From Coffea arabica (lineage: Eukaryota > Streptophyta > Magnoliopsida > Gentianales > Rubiaceae), in contig NC_092323.1 of NCBI RefSeq assembly GCF_036785885.1, positions 8,254,501 to 8,318,500 on the forward strand: 64,000 nucleotides of DNA, in the 5' to 3' direction. Made by a program: the position numbers and the translations under genes. Of the stretch, positions 11,173 through 22,581 are shown piece after piece. Below the pieces are notes generated by a model. The model was not told the DNA's origin, did not search any database, and saw only the letters and a program-made list of their open reading frames with translations. The number at the start of each line of letters is the position of its first letter. Position 1 is the first letter of the stretch.

Positions 11173-12426
11173 ATGTCTTCCCGTCTCGCCCTCCACCACG
11201 GCCGCCACCTTTCAACTTCCGCCGTCGCCGCTGCCACCGCAGCCGTCGAAGCAGCAGGGGCTTCTACTGCCACCTCCACAAAGCCGTCTACCATCAGCAC
11301 TTCCAGAGCCAAATCACAACTCAGATACGTCTACGACCCCGACAAAGCCCTCGAAATCTACTCTTCAGTCTCCCCTAACTATACCTCTCCGCTCTCCTCT
11401 CGCTACACCCAAGAGTACACCGTCCGCCGCCTCGCCAAATCCCACAGATTCTCTGACATCGAAAACTTCCTCGAATCTCACAAAAATGACCCCAAAATCA
11501 CTCAAGAACCATTCCTTTCTTCCCTCATTCGATCCTATGGTCTTGCTGGTATGTTTGATCATGCCCTCAAAACTTTTAATGAAATGGATGATCTGGGTAC
11601 CCCCAGATCAACTGTTTCCTTCAATGCTCTCCTTTCTGCTTGCAATTCGTCCAAAAATTCTGGACGAGCCCCTGAGCTGTTCGATGAAGTGCCTCAAAGA
11701 TATGGGTTTTCGCCGGATAAGTTTTCATATGGGAATCTGATTAAGGCTTATTGTGAAATGGGATCGCCCGAATCAGCGCTGGAAAGGCTGAAGGAAATGG
11801 AGGAGAAGGGCATTGAGATTACAGCTGTTACTTTTACTACCATTATGCACTCGTTCTATAAGAAAGGGAAGAATGAAGAGGCGGAGAGAGTATGGAGTGA
11901 GATGGTGAAGAGAGGGTGTCCAATTGACGTCGGGGCATATAACGTAAGGATTATGCATATTCATGGAGAGGATCCTGATAGTGTGAAGGGGCTAATTGAG
12001 GAAATCAGTAGTGCAGGGTTGAAGCCGGATACTATTAGTTATAATTATTTGATGACTAGTTATTGCAAGAGCGGGATGATGGATGAGGCCTTCAAGGTTT
12101 ATGAGGATTTAGAGGGGAATGGGTGCAAACCAAATGCCGCAACTTTTAGGACGTTGATATTCTATTTGTGTAAGAAGCAGAGGTTTGAGACTGGGTACAA
12201 GGTGTTCAAAGAGAGTGTGGCGGTGCATAAGATTCCAGACTTTAATACCTTGAAGCATTTGTTAGAAGGACTAGTGAAGAGGTCAAAGTTCAAGGAAGCG
12301 AAAGGGATGATTAGGACAGTAAAGAAGAAGTTCCCTCCTAATGTTGTGAAGGCATGGGAAAGGCTTCAGAAGGAACTTGGTTTGGTTAGCGTCGAAGCTA
12401 ATGAGGTTGATTTGGAAGAGACATAA
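11173..12426 (+). CDS. Mitochondrial P-class pentatricopeptide repeat protein
   Basis: Intronless gene for a 417-aa protein. The first 60 residues are rich in Ala, Ser and Thr with Arg and no acidic residues, as expected of a mitochondrial presequence. From about residue 100 there are about six to eight tandem 35-residue PPR helical hairpins, with clear units such as VTFTTIMHSFYKKGKNEEA, DTISYNYLMTSYCKSGMMD and NAATFRTLIFYLCKK. There is no E, DYW or SMR domain, so it is a short P-class protein. The sequence and its position next to U2AF65 fit Arabidopsis At4g36680/At2g18520. Some short P-class PPRs of this kind are integral proteins of the plant mitoribosome (rPPR proteins), which is a plausible but unproven role here. 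The start is the first ATG in frame, directly after the telo-box. Confidence 0.9.
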   Translation: MSSRLALHHGRHLSTSAVAAATAAVEAAGASTATSTKPSTISTSRAKSQLRYVYDPDKALEIYSSVSPNYTSPLSSRYTQEYTVRRLAKSHRFSDIENFLESHKNDPKITQEPFLSSLIRSYGLAGMFDHALKTFNEMDDLGTPRSTVSFNALLSACNSSKNSGRAPELFDEVPQRYGFSPDKFSYGNLIKAYCEMGSPESALERLKEMEEKGIEITAVTFTTIMHSFYKKGKNEEAERVWSEMVKRGCPIDVGAYNVRIMHIHGEDPDSVKGLIEEISSAGLKPDTISYNYLMTSYCKSGMMDEAFKVYEDLEGNGCKPNAATFRTLIFYLCKKQRFETGYKVFKESVAVHKIPDFNTLKHLLEGLVKRSKFKEAKGMIRTVKKKFPPNVVKAWERLQKELGLVSVEANEVDLEET

Positions 12427-13527
12427 AAGGAGGAGGAGAGTGTTTCTGGAAAATTTGGTTCCCATAGGCTCAAAAAGAATTCCACTTGCATCTTGCCAAG
12501 TGTGTGGCGAGGTTGAATTTCAGTTGTCCTGAAGCTGGAAGTCAGCATATCTTGCTGCTTAATTGCAAACTTGATTCTGAAAGCTGACTAGGAAAAGTCC
12601 CTTGTGGAGTTTTGATAGACCTCTTATAGATGTCAAAATTAAATGCTACTTCACTTCTTAAGTTGGTTTATCTTCATTGGCACGAATTTGTTGTCTTTCG
12701 ATATTTGTTTCCCTGTTTTTGAAGTGCTTACTGACTGCCTAACTAGATGTCCATATGGAACGTGGCACCTAAATGGTTTCTTGCTACTTTCGAACTGAAT
12801 TGATGTAGTAGTCATGGTTAATTTTTGGTAGTCTTGTTTAACTTAATATAGTTACTAAAGATACTCAATCAGGTGGTAATCTAGACCGAAATGAAAATTT
12901 GTTGCTGAATGCATCTGCTGCATTTTATGAAGTTCATATGCATTTCATCTCAAGGATTTTCGAGGTTAAACTTTAAAGTGCGCTTGATGGTGTTGTCTAT
13001 ACTATTGCATTCTGCTGCATTCAACAACAGATGAACGATAAACTGGATCTATAGTCTCTGTACTGCATGTAGTACTTGAGATTAGTGTCTGATAATTTCT
13101 CTTCATCTTAACGCTTGCAGCAATCTATTTCCCTTGGTCACCTCTATTCATCCAAAAAAAATGCTGATTGAGGATGCTTGGCACGCACAGTTACGTCTTG
13201 ACGTGCTTATCTGTGCTCTCTGTTTGCTTCAAAATTACTCTCATTAGCATATTTTACCATCCTTTGAAGATATCTGCTGTTGTCTGGAACCTGTACCTAT
13301 ATGTATCTGGAGTGTTCCCAGTGATGATAGGTTATGACATCCTTGGTTATTTTATCCTTGTGAAGATCACTGATAAGCCTAACTTCAAGCATTGGAAGTA
13401 TTTTAGCTAGGGCTTTTGTTTGGTTGGTAAAAATGAGGGGCATGGCAGTACCTTTGGACCGTGGAAAATGGTGGTTTGTTGGTAGGCATTGGACAAGCTA
13501 GCCACATCTGTGAAATTGCTGAATAGC

Positions 13528-13565
13528 TAATGACTAGCAAAAAAAAAAAAATAATGACTAGCAAA
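13528..13565. repeat. 14-bp direct repeat flanking a poly(A) run
   Basis: TAATGACTAGCAAA lies at 13528-13541 and 13552-13565, with only A residues between the copies. Same layout as the repeats at 10509 and 10760. Confidence 0.7.
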
Positions 13566-14022
13566 GAGCTTATCCAGTAAATGTCTCCTAGGGAAAAAAA
13601 TTTTACGTCACATCTTTTGTTTTGCCACAATAAAGGAAAATGAAAACCGAAAAAAAAAGAGGAAGAAGAAGATGCTCGACTGAACAATCGGAGCAGAAAC
13701 GGGCGCTTGTTTAACAGGATAGCCTCGAAAGGCCGATGGAATTGAAACAAGAAAACTTTCATACCATGATACTTGATTAATTGTTAAATAATCTCAAGTA
13801 AACAAAAAAGAGAGAAAAAGGAATATTACTTTCTAATTTGACATAAAACGACTTGGATTCAAAAATAGTCTCTCCTATGAAAATTTTCTAAAATAAGGTA
13901 CTATAGACTAACTTTACCCGGCATACACGCTGAACATACCAACAAAATTTTATATGGAAATTAAACACAAATCATGTACATGTATAAAATAAAAATTATT
14001 CAACATTTTGAAACATTGAGAC

Positions 14023-14482
14023 TAGGGCTGCAAACGAATCGAGTCGCATGCGAGCCGCTCGCGAGCGGCTCTAGTCAAGTTCGACTCGAGCTCGATCAAT
14101 ATCGAGCTTGAGTCGAGTTCGAGCTGGCTCGAGTTCAAAATATTAAGCTCGTTAGCTCGCGAGCTCGAATATATATATATATATTTTTTTATTTTAAGTA
14201 TATATATATTTTTTATTTTAAGTATATATATATTTTTATATTTTTTTAATTTTAATAGTAAATTTACATATATATTCTTAATATTTTATTATTTATTAAG
14301 AAAAAAATATTATTTTATTTATTTTTTAAAAAATAAAATAATTATCTTTTATTTTTTCGAGCTCGAGCTCGAGTTTGAAATTGTCACCTCGTCGAACTCG
14401 AACTCGAGTTCGAGTTCAATGAAATTATGTCGTAACTCGGCTCGATTAGGCCAAAACTCGACTCGACTCGTTTGCCGCCGAC
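14023..14482. mobile_element. hAT-like MITE rich in CTCGAG words
   Basis: The left end TAGGGCTGCAAACGAATCGA and the right end ACTCGACTCGTTTGCCGCC are inverted repeats of each other with few changes. Both arms are dense in GAGCTCGAG palindromes, and the centre (14170-14355) is almost pure A/T with three TATATATATT-type repeats. Sister copies are at 3170, 47828 and 57130. The right tip is degenerate and I could not find a matching 8-bp target duplication. No coding capacity. Confidence 0.65.
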
Positions 14483-14878
14483 ACAACATAAGCAACACAG
14501 TCTGACTGAGGTAAAATGAATTTTGCGCCGATAACTAGAAGTAAGGGCCACTGGAAGCACCAAAATTTTTTTTTTAAAAAAAAACTTAATTTATTTTTTT
14601 TCCAGAGTAATATATGTATATATTGATGTACAGGTATGTGTAGTGTGTACTTTAGTATTTTGGGTTAAGCAGTCCTCCTACAATTTATTATGTATCAATC
14701 AAAAGAGTCGAAGCCTGTAGGCGGTGGTTAGTTATACAAATGCAGGGTATCATCATTCAACGGAAACGGACTGTCCAGTTTACCACAACAATAGTATCAA
14801 AAGAAAGAGGGAGCTGAACGAAGCTAGAGCGTATCAGAGGCGGCAGAGAGGTTAAAGGCGATAGAGAGGTTAAAGGCG

Positions 14879-17800
14879 ATGACAACTCGAATTGCTCCTG
14901 GTGTCGGAGCTAACCTCCTCGGCCAACACTCCGCCGAGCGCAACCAAGACGCAACTGCCTATGTCGGCAACCTTGACCCTCAAGTACTCTCTTTCCCCTC
15001 CACCCCCCAAAACTCTCTCCCTGGCTCATCTATTCTCTTCAGCTTCTAAGCACAAACTTCACTTCTTTATTTCGGTTTCTCTGAACCCCGTATCCCTCTT
15101 TTCGTTTTCTTCTGTTCTTTGCTTTCCTGTCTTTGTTTAGTTCTCAGAGGATTCTTATTAGTTGTTAGCAACATCGTTTAGGTTTTTAAACTGTCCTCTG
15201 GGTTTAATTGCTCTTGTGTAAGTTAGGGTTTTGTGTTAATTACCTGGCAAGGCAAAGACAAATGCCTTTGTCGATTTTTTTTTTTTTTTTTTTGAAAATG
15301 TGGATAAACAAATTTCTCAGCTTTCAAGTTGGTGGGTGTTCAGCAACGTCACACTTGTGTCATTTGATGGATGTATGCTAATGATATGTCGTGGTCCTGA
15401 TCAAGTTTAATGAGTTCAGAGGGTGCTAATTGCTTCATCTCGGGCCTTTTTGTTCATTACAAGAATCTAGATATCTCGTCAGGCTAAGTTTGCTTCTCTA
15501 TCCAATCCAATCACGCGAATTTTTGTGGAGCACCAAACACTGCCTTGAGAACGAACACGGGTTCAGTATTCCTTGCTGTAATTTGTTATATAGGGAATCA
15601 TATGAGAAGCATGCTCCACTTTTTTGATGGATTAGATTATTTAGGTATTGCGTATAATGACTGTGCTTGGAGCTTGCAAATGGTATGCCAATGAAATCGG
15701 AAGACATGTTTGTTGTGCTACTTGCTCAAATTATGCTAAGTTTCTTGATGGATTTTGAGTCATAAACCATCATGATGTATGGTAAATGTTTGCTTTCTGC
15801 ATTGCCCATTTGTTGTGTGAATATTGAACTGTTTGATTGACAGTCAATTTTTGCTTTCGAGGTTGTCTTATCAGATGCATTTTCCAAAATAGATAGTCTA
15901 TTTTTAACAATTCCGGATTACAAGTCTCTCATTTTCTGAGGATTTAACAAGGCATTTCTTGGTATTTTGTGTATCCTTTGGCTGTCCCAATTGTTGCTTA
16001 GACACAGAGGTTGATGGAGCTAATACTCAATTACATCTTGTTCTTTTCTTTTTTCCATCTTTTGTAGGTTTCAGAAGAATTATTATGGGAATTGTTTGTC
16101 CAAGCTGGGCCAGTTGGTTAGTTTTTGGTTTTCTTATTACCTATCGATATATGCACTTGCACCCATATATATCCTTATTGCTGCAACAATTCTTGTTTTT
16201 CTGCAACTCGCAGTACAAAAGCCTATGTTTTTCCAACTTAATTTACATTCCAAAAATTTCAAGATCTTCAATATATTGCCGTTTGGTTTTGCATTTGTTG
16301 CTCAGAAAATTTTTGTTTATTACAGTCAATGTGTATGTGCCCAAGGATAGAGTGACAAATTCACATCAAGGCTATGGCTTTGTAGAATTCCGAAGTGAAG
16401 AAGATGCTGACTATGTGAGTAATGGATTAGTTGTTCACTTGGCTGTAGCAGACTTATATTCTATGTGCTTACATCTATTTTTCACCTGCATCTTCAAGCA
16501 TCATTATAGTTCCTTAATTGCTCTCTTTTTGCCTTTGATATGGGTTGGCTAATTATTTCTGGTTCTTCAGTATTACTAACCGTGTTTTGAAGTGATTGCA
16601 AGTTCTTCAGTTCTGATTCTGCTTGTTTTGATCTCCCCCAATACCTTTGCAGGCTATAAAGGTTCTCAATATGATTAAACTGTATGGGAAACCAATACGA
16701 GTTAATAAGGTATAAATTCAAGCTTAATATTTTGTTTCGACATTCTTATTAGCTCAAGGCCAGAAATTTTTTAACTTCATGTTAAATTCTTTAATATTTG
16801 AAGTTCTTGTATTCTTTTGCCTGTGCATTCTTAGGCATCACAAGATAAGAAGAGTGTGGATGTCGGTGCAAATCTTTTTATCGGGAATCTTGATCCTGTA
16901 AGAAACTTGACCTTTTGATTAATTCTTAGGTATAATCTGCTTGCCTAATATCAGTAAAATTTTATTCTGTGTACATGCACTTCAGCCTGCACACTGGCAT
17001 TAGGGTGAATTCTTGCTGTAACGTCTTATGGTAGTTCTGCAGATCTTCCAGTGTGTTTGTACCACCTGTATACACTTGCAATAACTTCCATGTTTTTGCA
17101 GGATGTTGATGAGAAACTTCTCTATGATACTTTCAGTGCATTTGGAGTCATTGTTACCAATCCAAAGGTAACGCCTTTACTCTTGTGCTTTGTATGAGGT
17201 TTTACCCTAGGCACAAGCAGCTAATCTTTAAGAGGCTGACTTCATTTTATTGATTTAGTTCATTTCTTTGTATGTCATTGTTTGTCTTTGTTGGAACTCC
17301 CAATGTTCAAGTTTTGGAATAATTAAATATTCGAAATGTTTCTGTGATGCGTATTTAGAAAATATTGATATGAACAACAACAAATATGCACCTTATATTA
17401 TAAGTTGTCAAAGGAGAGAACTTTGGATGGTATGCTGATTATTTGAGGGATTAATAGCCTATGGTTGTAAGATTATGAAAGTCTAACTGGATCTGACATT
17501 ACTTGACAACCCTGTACGAGTCAAATATAGCCAGATGTACATTGGGAGCCAAGTCATCCAAATAGCCATGGAGGAGTTACAAAAGCTAGGATACTCATAT
17601 TTGTTCTAGTGGGACCAATTCTTGCTTGTCACAAAGCTTCTTACTTTAATTTACAACCATCTCCTTTTTTTTCTCTTTTACCTCCCTCTTGTCTGGGGGC
17701 TTTTTAGCTCTACTTGCATCATTTGTGCTGTTAAAGTACTTCCGAGCAAAGTAGGGCTACAAATCTAAGGCTGTCGATGAGGATTTGAATCGAGAACAAA

Positions 17801-19837
17801 TGTTTCTTTTGGCTAAAACTATTTCATGCTGTTGTTGTTTGCCTGAGGATATACTGTTTTAGGAATCACAGGCCTTATCTACTTCTCATGTTTGATAGGG
17901 ATTTTTCTGGCACTGTTAAATTGAACACATTTAGGAATTATGTGTTTATTGCTGTTAAATTATGGACCATAGTGTGACATGTTTAGTCTTGAATCCCATT
18001 TCCTCTAAGGTATGATGTTTGCTGTTATTGCAGATAATGAGAGATCCCGAGACAGGGAACTCACGGGGCTTTGGCTTTATTAGTTATGATTCTTTTGAGG
18101 CATCTGATGCAGCCATTGAGGTACTTTCTTTAACTGAAAGTTGGGGCTTCATCTCCAATTGCCTGAAGTTTTTAAAGGAGGACATCAGAATCTCATTCTG
18201 TTCATATGTGGATCCAAATGAAAATATTCATAATTAGATTACATCAAGTCTATCTTCCAGGAATATAAGTTTTTCCTTTTTCTGGTTGGTGTCTGGAGCC
18301 CCCTTGATTTTCATTTAATATGGTTTTCAATGCTGTTGTAACCTTTTTGAGCGGTTTTAGTAATAATAAATTTTAGATACTTTTTACCTTCAGGTTGCTA
18401 TAATTGGGAATATCCAAAATGCTGATGCCTAGTGACTGAATTTTTTTAGTCTGAAAATTGTTGTTATTATTGTGGATATATCAATACTCTTTTGCTTATG
18501 CTGCCTCAGTTTTTATTTAGCTGCATTAGTGGTGATTTGGTGGAGTTGACAAATAGCATCACATCCTTGCAATCGAGGATGTGTTGCTGTTTGGAAGTTC
18601 AAGATTTTTTATGTTGTGTCATGGATAAATTTTGTCGGGACAATTAGTTTATGAAGCTAATTGTGAGCATTTCAATAATGATTTACCTGAAAGGCAATGA
18701 ACGGCCAATATCTGTGCAACCGTCAAATTACAGTGTCTTATGCGTACAAGAAAGACACAAAGGGCGAGCGTCATGGTACCCCTGCAGGTGAGATTCTTTC
18801 TTTCTTTCATTTTCTTTTTGGGGTGATAGAATATATCAGAGATGGAAAGATTAAGTGCTATGCTTTCTGGGAATTTAAAGTGGGTGCTTGTGTGGTTGGA
18901 ATTAAGAATTTAATTCTTTTATCACGATTGATGTATTGTGAGTCATATATTACACTGCTGTTCAAAGTAATGGTTTTCAAGGCTGTCCATTAAGTTGAGC
19001 TTGGATGGTGTCATATCCATATGCTTGTAAGTCGGATGGTAGCGAACAATTTTAGTTTGGGTAAAGGCTATGCTGTTTCTACTAATTCCAATTCAAGGAA
19101 TCATAGTATACCTTGCATGGTTGGAATTAGGAATTTAGTCACTTTTTCATAATTGATGGATTGTGTCTTCAATTACACTGATCAAAGTAATGGTTTTGAG
19201 GCTGTCCAATAATATTAACTTGAATGTTGTCATCGCCATATGCAAGTTATAAAATGTCCAACCATGGATGGATGTGCTTCGGTGTAGTTTGTCTTCTGGT
19301 ATTTTAAATGCAGTATTAAAATTCTGCCCATGCTATGCAGAAAGAGTACTGGCTGCTAGTAATCCAAATGTGCAGAAAAGCAGACCACACACCATGTTTG
19401 CAAGCGGACCTCCTACACTTCAAAATGTTGCTCAAGCAAGTGCTAACATTGCTGCTCCTGTCCCTCCACGGCCTTTTGCTAATGGTAATGTTCCTCCAAC
19501 ATCCATTCCACCATTCCGACCACCACCTCCACAGGCTTCCATGTTCCCGCCAATGCCATTGCCTCCACCACAATCATGGCAGGGTCAACAACCACCAGGT
19601 CAAACTGCCTTACCTCCACCTCCAATGCAGCAGTTCAGGAGCATGCCGCCTCCACCTCCACAAATTGCTCCAGCTTTACCAAGGCCTCCACCACCACCTG
19701 TAGGCGTGGTGACTGCTCCAAATGTGTGGCGGCCACCACCGCCTCCTCAGCAGTTAGGTGGTGGGCCCCCATCTATGCCACCACATATGCCACCCCCTCC
19801 TCCGGGCAATTTTCCCCCACCTCCCCCTCCTTCATAG
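14879..19837 (+). CDS. SF3B4: Splicing factor 3B subunit 4 (SAP49)
   Basis: Core U2 snRNP SF3b protein that contacts pre-mRNA just upstream of the branch point and binds SF3B2. Nine coding exons: 14879-14983, 16068-16116, 16326-16414, 16653-16709, 16835-16897, 17102-17167, 18034-18120, 18694-18787, 19341-19837; total 1107 nt, 368 aa, frame intact. RRM1 (about 26-104) has TAYVGNLDP as RNP2 and GYGFVEF as RNP1; RRM2 (about 113-192) has NLFIGNLDP and GFGFISY. The last exon gives a proline-rich tail (residues about 225-368) with runs such as RPPPPPVGV, normal for the family. The [17 protein letters not shown] stretch is typical of plant SF3B4. Orthologue of Arabidopsis At2g18510 (EMB2444/JANUS), an essential gene. 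The last intron carries a tandem duplication (18893-19250). Confidence 0.95.
18893..19250. repeat. Tandem duplication inside the last SF3B4 intron
   Basis: About 140 bp beginning TGGTTGGAATTA at 18893-19032 recurs at 19118-19250. Shared words include CAAAGTAATGGTTTT and AGGCTGTCCA. The copies are diverged, so the duplication is not recent. It is wholly intronic. Confidence 0.65.
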
Positions 19838-21470
19838 AAGCTGAAAGTAGATCAACATTATGCCTTGCCACTTAACTTTAAAACTTTTGTGTTTCTGTTA
19901 TAGATAGTGTAGCAATTTGGTTCCTGTTTAGCATTCAAAAAATATGGCTGATGGTTATTAACAATTTTGCTCTCTTGGGTTGAGATCTGATGATGTTTTC
20001 TACTGGCACTGAATTGAAGGGTGAATGTGAACCCGTCATTCTCATTTGGGCATCTCAGAAGAAGTAAAACAGGTTAAAAATCTTTAATGTTGCAATCTCT
20101 AAACAGATTTTCGTAGCTTAGTGCTATGTTGTATGACTTGCTAAATGCTCCAGAGTCTCCGAATGTAGTGGCTGCACGGTCAAGATTATTGATATAACGA
20201 CTAAATGAAAGATAAATTTCTGTATCTGTTAATCTTTGAACATCGAATTTCTACTAACTACGGATGCATTCCTTGGGCGGCGCTCCGTAAACTTGCAAGG
20301 CATAATTTAAGAGTTTGTAATTGAACTAGTTCTTGCAGCGCGAGAATCGAATCAGCTCTTCTCCTGCGACGTGTTTTCAGAGTGGTGATGGTCTTGTTTT
20401 CGATGGATGTTTTACGTTAGCAATAGCTAAACACCGATATCAGACTAAAACACAGCGATGTCAACCCACGAGATTTCAATCCAATGCGAACTTGTCTTTG
20501 TTTTGGCTAGAGTTTCATGGCTGCCCCAACCCACCAGATCCTCCTAGATGGATATAATTTGCTACACTAAGCATATCATCAATTGGAGTATTTGCTTCTT
20601 TTTTTTTTTGAGCAAAGTATTTTAATTAAATGGAGCCCTCAGTTTTAAAGGTGATGTATGATTTTCTTTTTATTTTTTATATTTTGTTTTCTTCATTCCG
20701 ATTTTTTGATGTAGGTTTTTTTTCCCAACATATAGAGATAGTAATCAAGTAAGATGCAAATAAACGAAGAAAGAAAAAATAGAACCTGACTCTAAGGCTG
20801 TATGCCTGTACCTCGTAGCAAGGGTTTAATGACGAGTTGAGGATTCTGCAACCTGGAGAGCCGCAGTCCACAGGAAATGGAATAAGGTTGCGTCAGTTGA
20901 TTTGGCTTTCTCTTATATTTGGGCAGCCAATGATATTTCCTGTCCAAATTTGGTCTAATCGAACAAACAAGAATGGAAAATGTGCCTGGCACAATGCTTT
21001 TATTCTAGGGAGCAACTTGTCTCTGCAAATCATGATTATTCCTGGCCAAAAAAATGCTTTATTACAGACGTGTACTCTACATACAATTGTTTACTCGAGT
21101 AAAGTACTAAAATTCTACTCCCCTAATATTTCCTTGTGTTGAAGATTCATTGCCACGTCTACTGGATACAACCATGGTTAGCAATATCGGCCGATTCCAA
21201 TACGACTCGGCCGAGTTGTAATCGGAATAGAAGGGACCGATATGATATCGATTCGTGAATCGCGAATTATATCATATGTACGGTGACTTGTTCTGATTCG
21301 ACCGATATTGACTGATTCGAATCTGTGATGCATGGTATCGACCGATATATCCGAGTTGATTCGGATATTTTTTTTAGATTGTACCTTTTTTTATATTTTC
21401 TAATTTAGTAATTTTTTCAAATTTTTTGAAAATTTTTATGTGCTATAATGTGCGTATCACCCGATCTTCA
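19838..21470. other. Intergenic region between SF3B4 and the YUCCA relic
   Basis: SF3B4 3' UTR followed by non-coding DNA. The segment at about 21178-21370 is a degenerate repeat dense in words such as ATATCGGCCGATT, CGACTCGGCCGAG and ACCGATAT, and resembles dispersed repeats rather than a gene. No intact gene is seen. Confidence 0.6.
21178..21370. repeat. Dispersed repeat rich in CGGCCGAT words
   Basis: Short palindromes and near-palindromes (TATCGGCCGAT, CGACTCGGCCGAG, GATTCGTGAATCGCGAATTA) follow one another. Termini and family could not be established. It abuts the broken 5' side of the YUCCA relic and may mark the deletion point. Confidence 0.4.
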
Positions 21471-21539
21471 ACTGATATGCCACGACGGATGTGAAACAAC
21501 CGTGACTGTGACCCACGACAGGCGAACCATGATTGTACC

Positions 21540-22581
21540 TGTGTTTGGGCAGGAGGTCCAGTCAGTTACATACGAGAGTTCTGTTGGTATCTGGGGTGCA
21601 GAAACTAGTGAATTTAAATTTATGCGTCGATGGCTCATTAGTGCAACTGGAGAGAATGCAGTACCGGCTATTCCTGATATTGCTGGATTGGGAGATTTTC
21701 GAGGCAGATTATTGCATTCAAGCAGTTACACAAATGGAGCTGAGTTCAAAGGGAGCAAAATTTTGGTCGTTGGTTGTGGAAATTCAGGCATGGAGGTTAG
21801 TTTGGATCTATGCAATAGCGGTGCTCAAGTTTCTCTCGTTGTCAGAGACAAGGTAACTCATCTTGATCTAATGCCATAATAGCTACAACGTTCTTGGAAC
21901 TTCACTTCAGGATGTCCAAGTAATTCGATTCATTTCAAGACTACCCATTGTACCCAAGGGAGCATTAATTTTTACTCTCTCAATGAAGTTGCTGAAATGG
22001 TTTCCAGTAAGACTAGTGGATATTTCCTCATCCTCTGTTCGGAGCTGATTCTAGGAAACACCAATAGACTTGGTATTGATAGACCAAAGGCAGGTCCATT
22101 GGAACTAAAAATAGCCGCTGGGAAAACTGCAGTGTTGGATGTTGGAACAATTGCTAAGATAAGATCTGGTGAAATCAAGGTAACCTTTTGGCTGTTTATA
22201 AAATTGCAGGCTCCATGTCTCATATTTTGTATTAAATAGTAAAACATAACGAGCATTTCCTCCTAAACTTAAACTTAAGACGACATACCAACTAAGCATG
22301 TGTATACTATACTGGGATCTGCTAATGTTCGCTTGGTGGTTGTCTTGAGCTTAAAAAGATGTTCCACCCGGTTTCTGGCTAATGAACTTTTTTTTAATAT
22401 TTGCCTTACTAATGCATTATATGTATACTTCTACACTCAAGTGGTTCATGATATTCAAAAAATTAGACCTCAAGGTGCAGATTTTGCGGATGGGAAAATG
22501 GAGGATTTTGAGTTAATTCCATATATTTATGGACAGAAGAATTTGAAACATCTAATGATGAAGGGATCCCATTCAATGTAG
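21540..22581 (+). pseudogene. YUC: YUCCA-type flavin monooxygenase, decayed
   Basis: Intact YUCCA enzymes convert indole-3-pyruvate to auxin. Three or four exon relics are visible: about 21540-21852, with FGQEVQS, ATGENA, and the NADPH-binding loop VVGCGNSGMEVSLDLC; 21911-22179, with [29 protein letters not shown] and [15 protein letters not shown]; and about 22442-22580, with a weak match ending at a stop where the ATGY motif should be. The first introns keep GT-AG borders (21853-21910). The N-terminal FAD-binding GxGxSG part is absent, one reading-frame change falls near 22010 between LVD and FLIL, and the conserved C-terminus is missing. I therefore call it a pseudogene. Sequence before about 21540 in the same frame does not resemble the family. 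Confidence 0.8.

Larger units (their letters stand above)
12427..14878. other. Intergenic region between PPR and SF3B4
   Basis: The PPR 3' UTR and about 2.4 kb of non-coding DNA. It includes a poly(A) insertion with 14-bp repeats (13528-13565) and a MITE rich in TCGAG words (14023-14482). Just before the SF3B4 ATG there is a short tandem repeat of GAGAGGTTAAAGGCGAT (two copies, 14845-14880) in the 5' UTR. No gene is seen. Confidence 0.7.

Noticed and set aside
15430-16552. Open frames in the first and second SF3B4 introns
   Set aside because: They cross intron borders of a gene whose spliced frame is complete without them.
19316-19875. Alternative frames over the SF3B4 proline-rich exon
   Set aside because: The CCN-rich composition keeps other frames open; only the frame continuing from RRM2 is supported.
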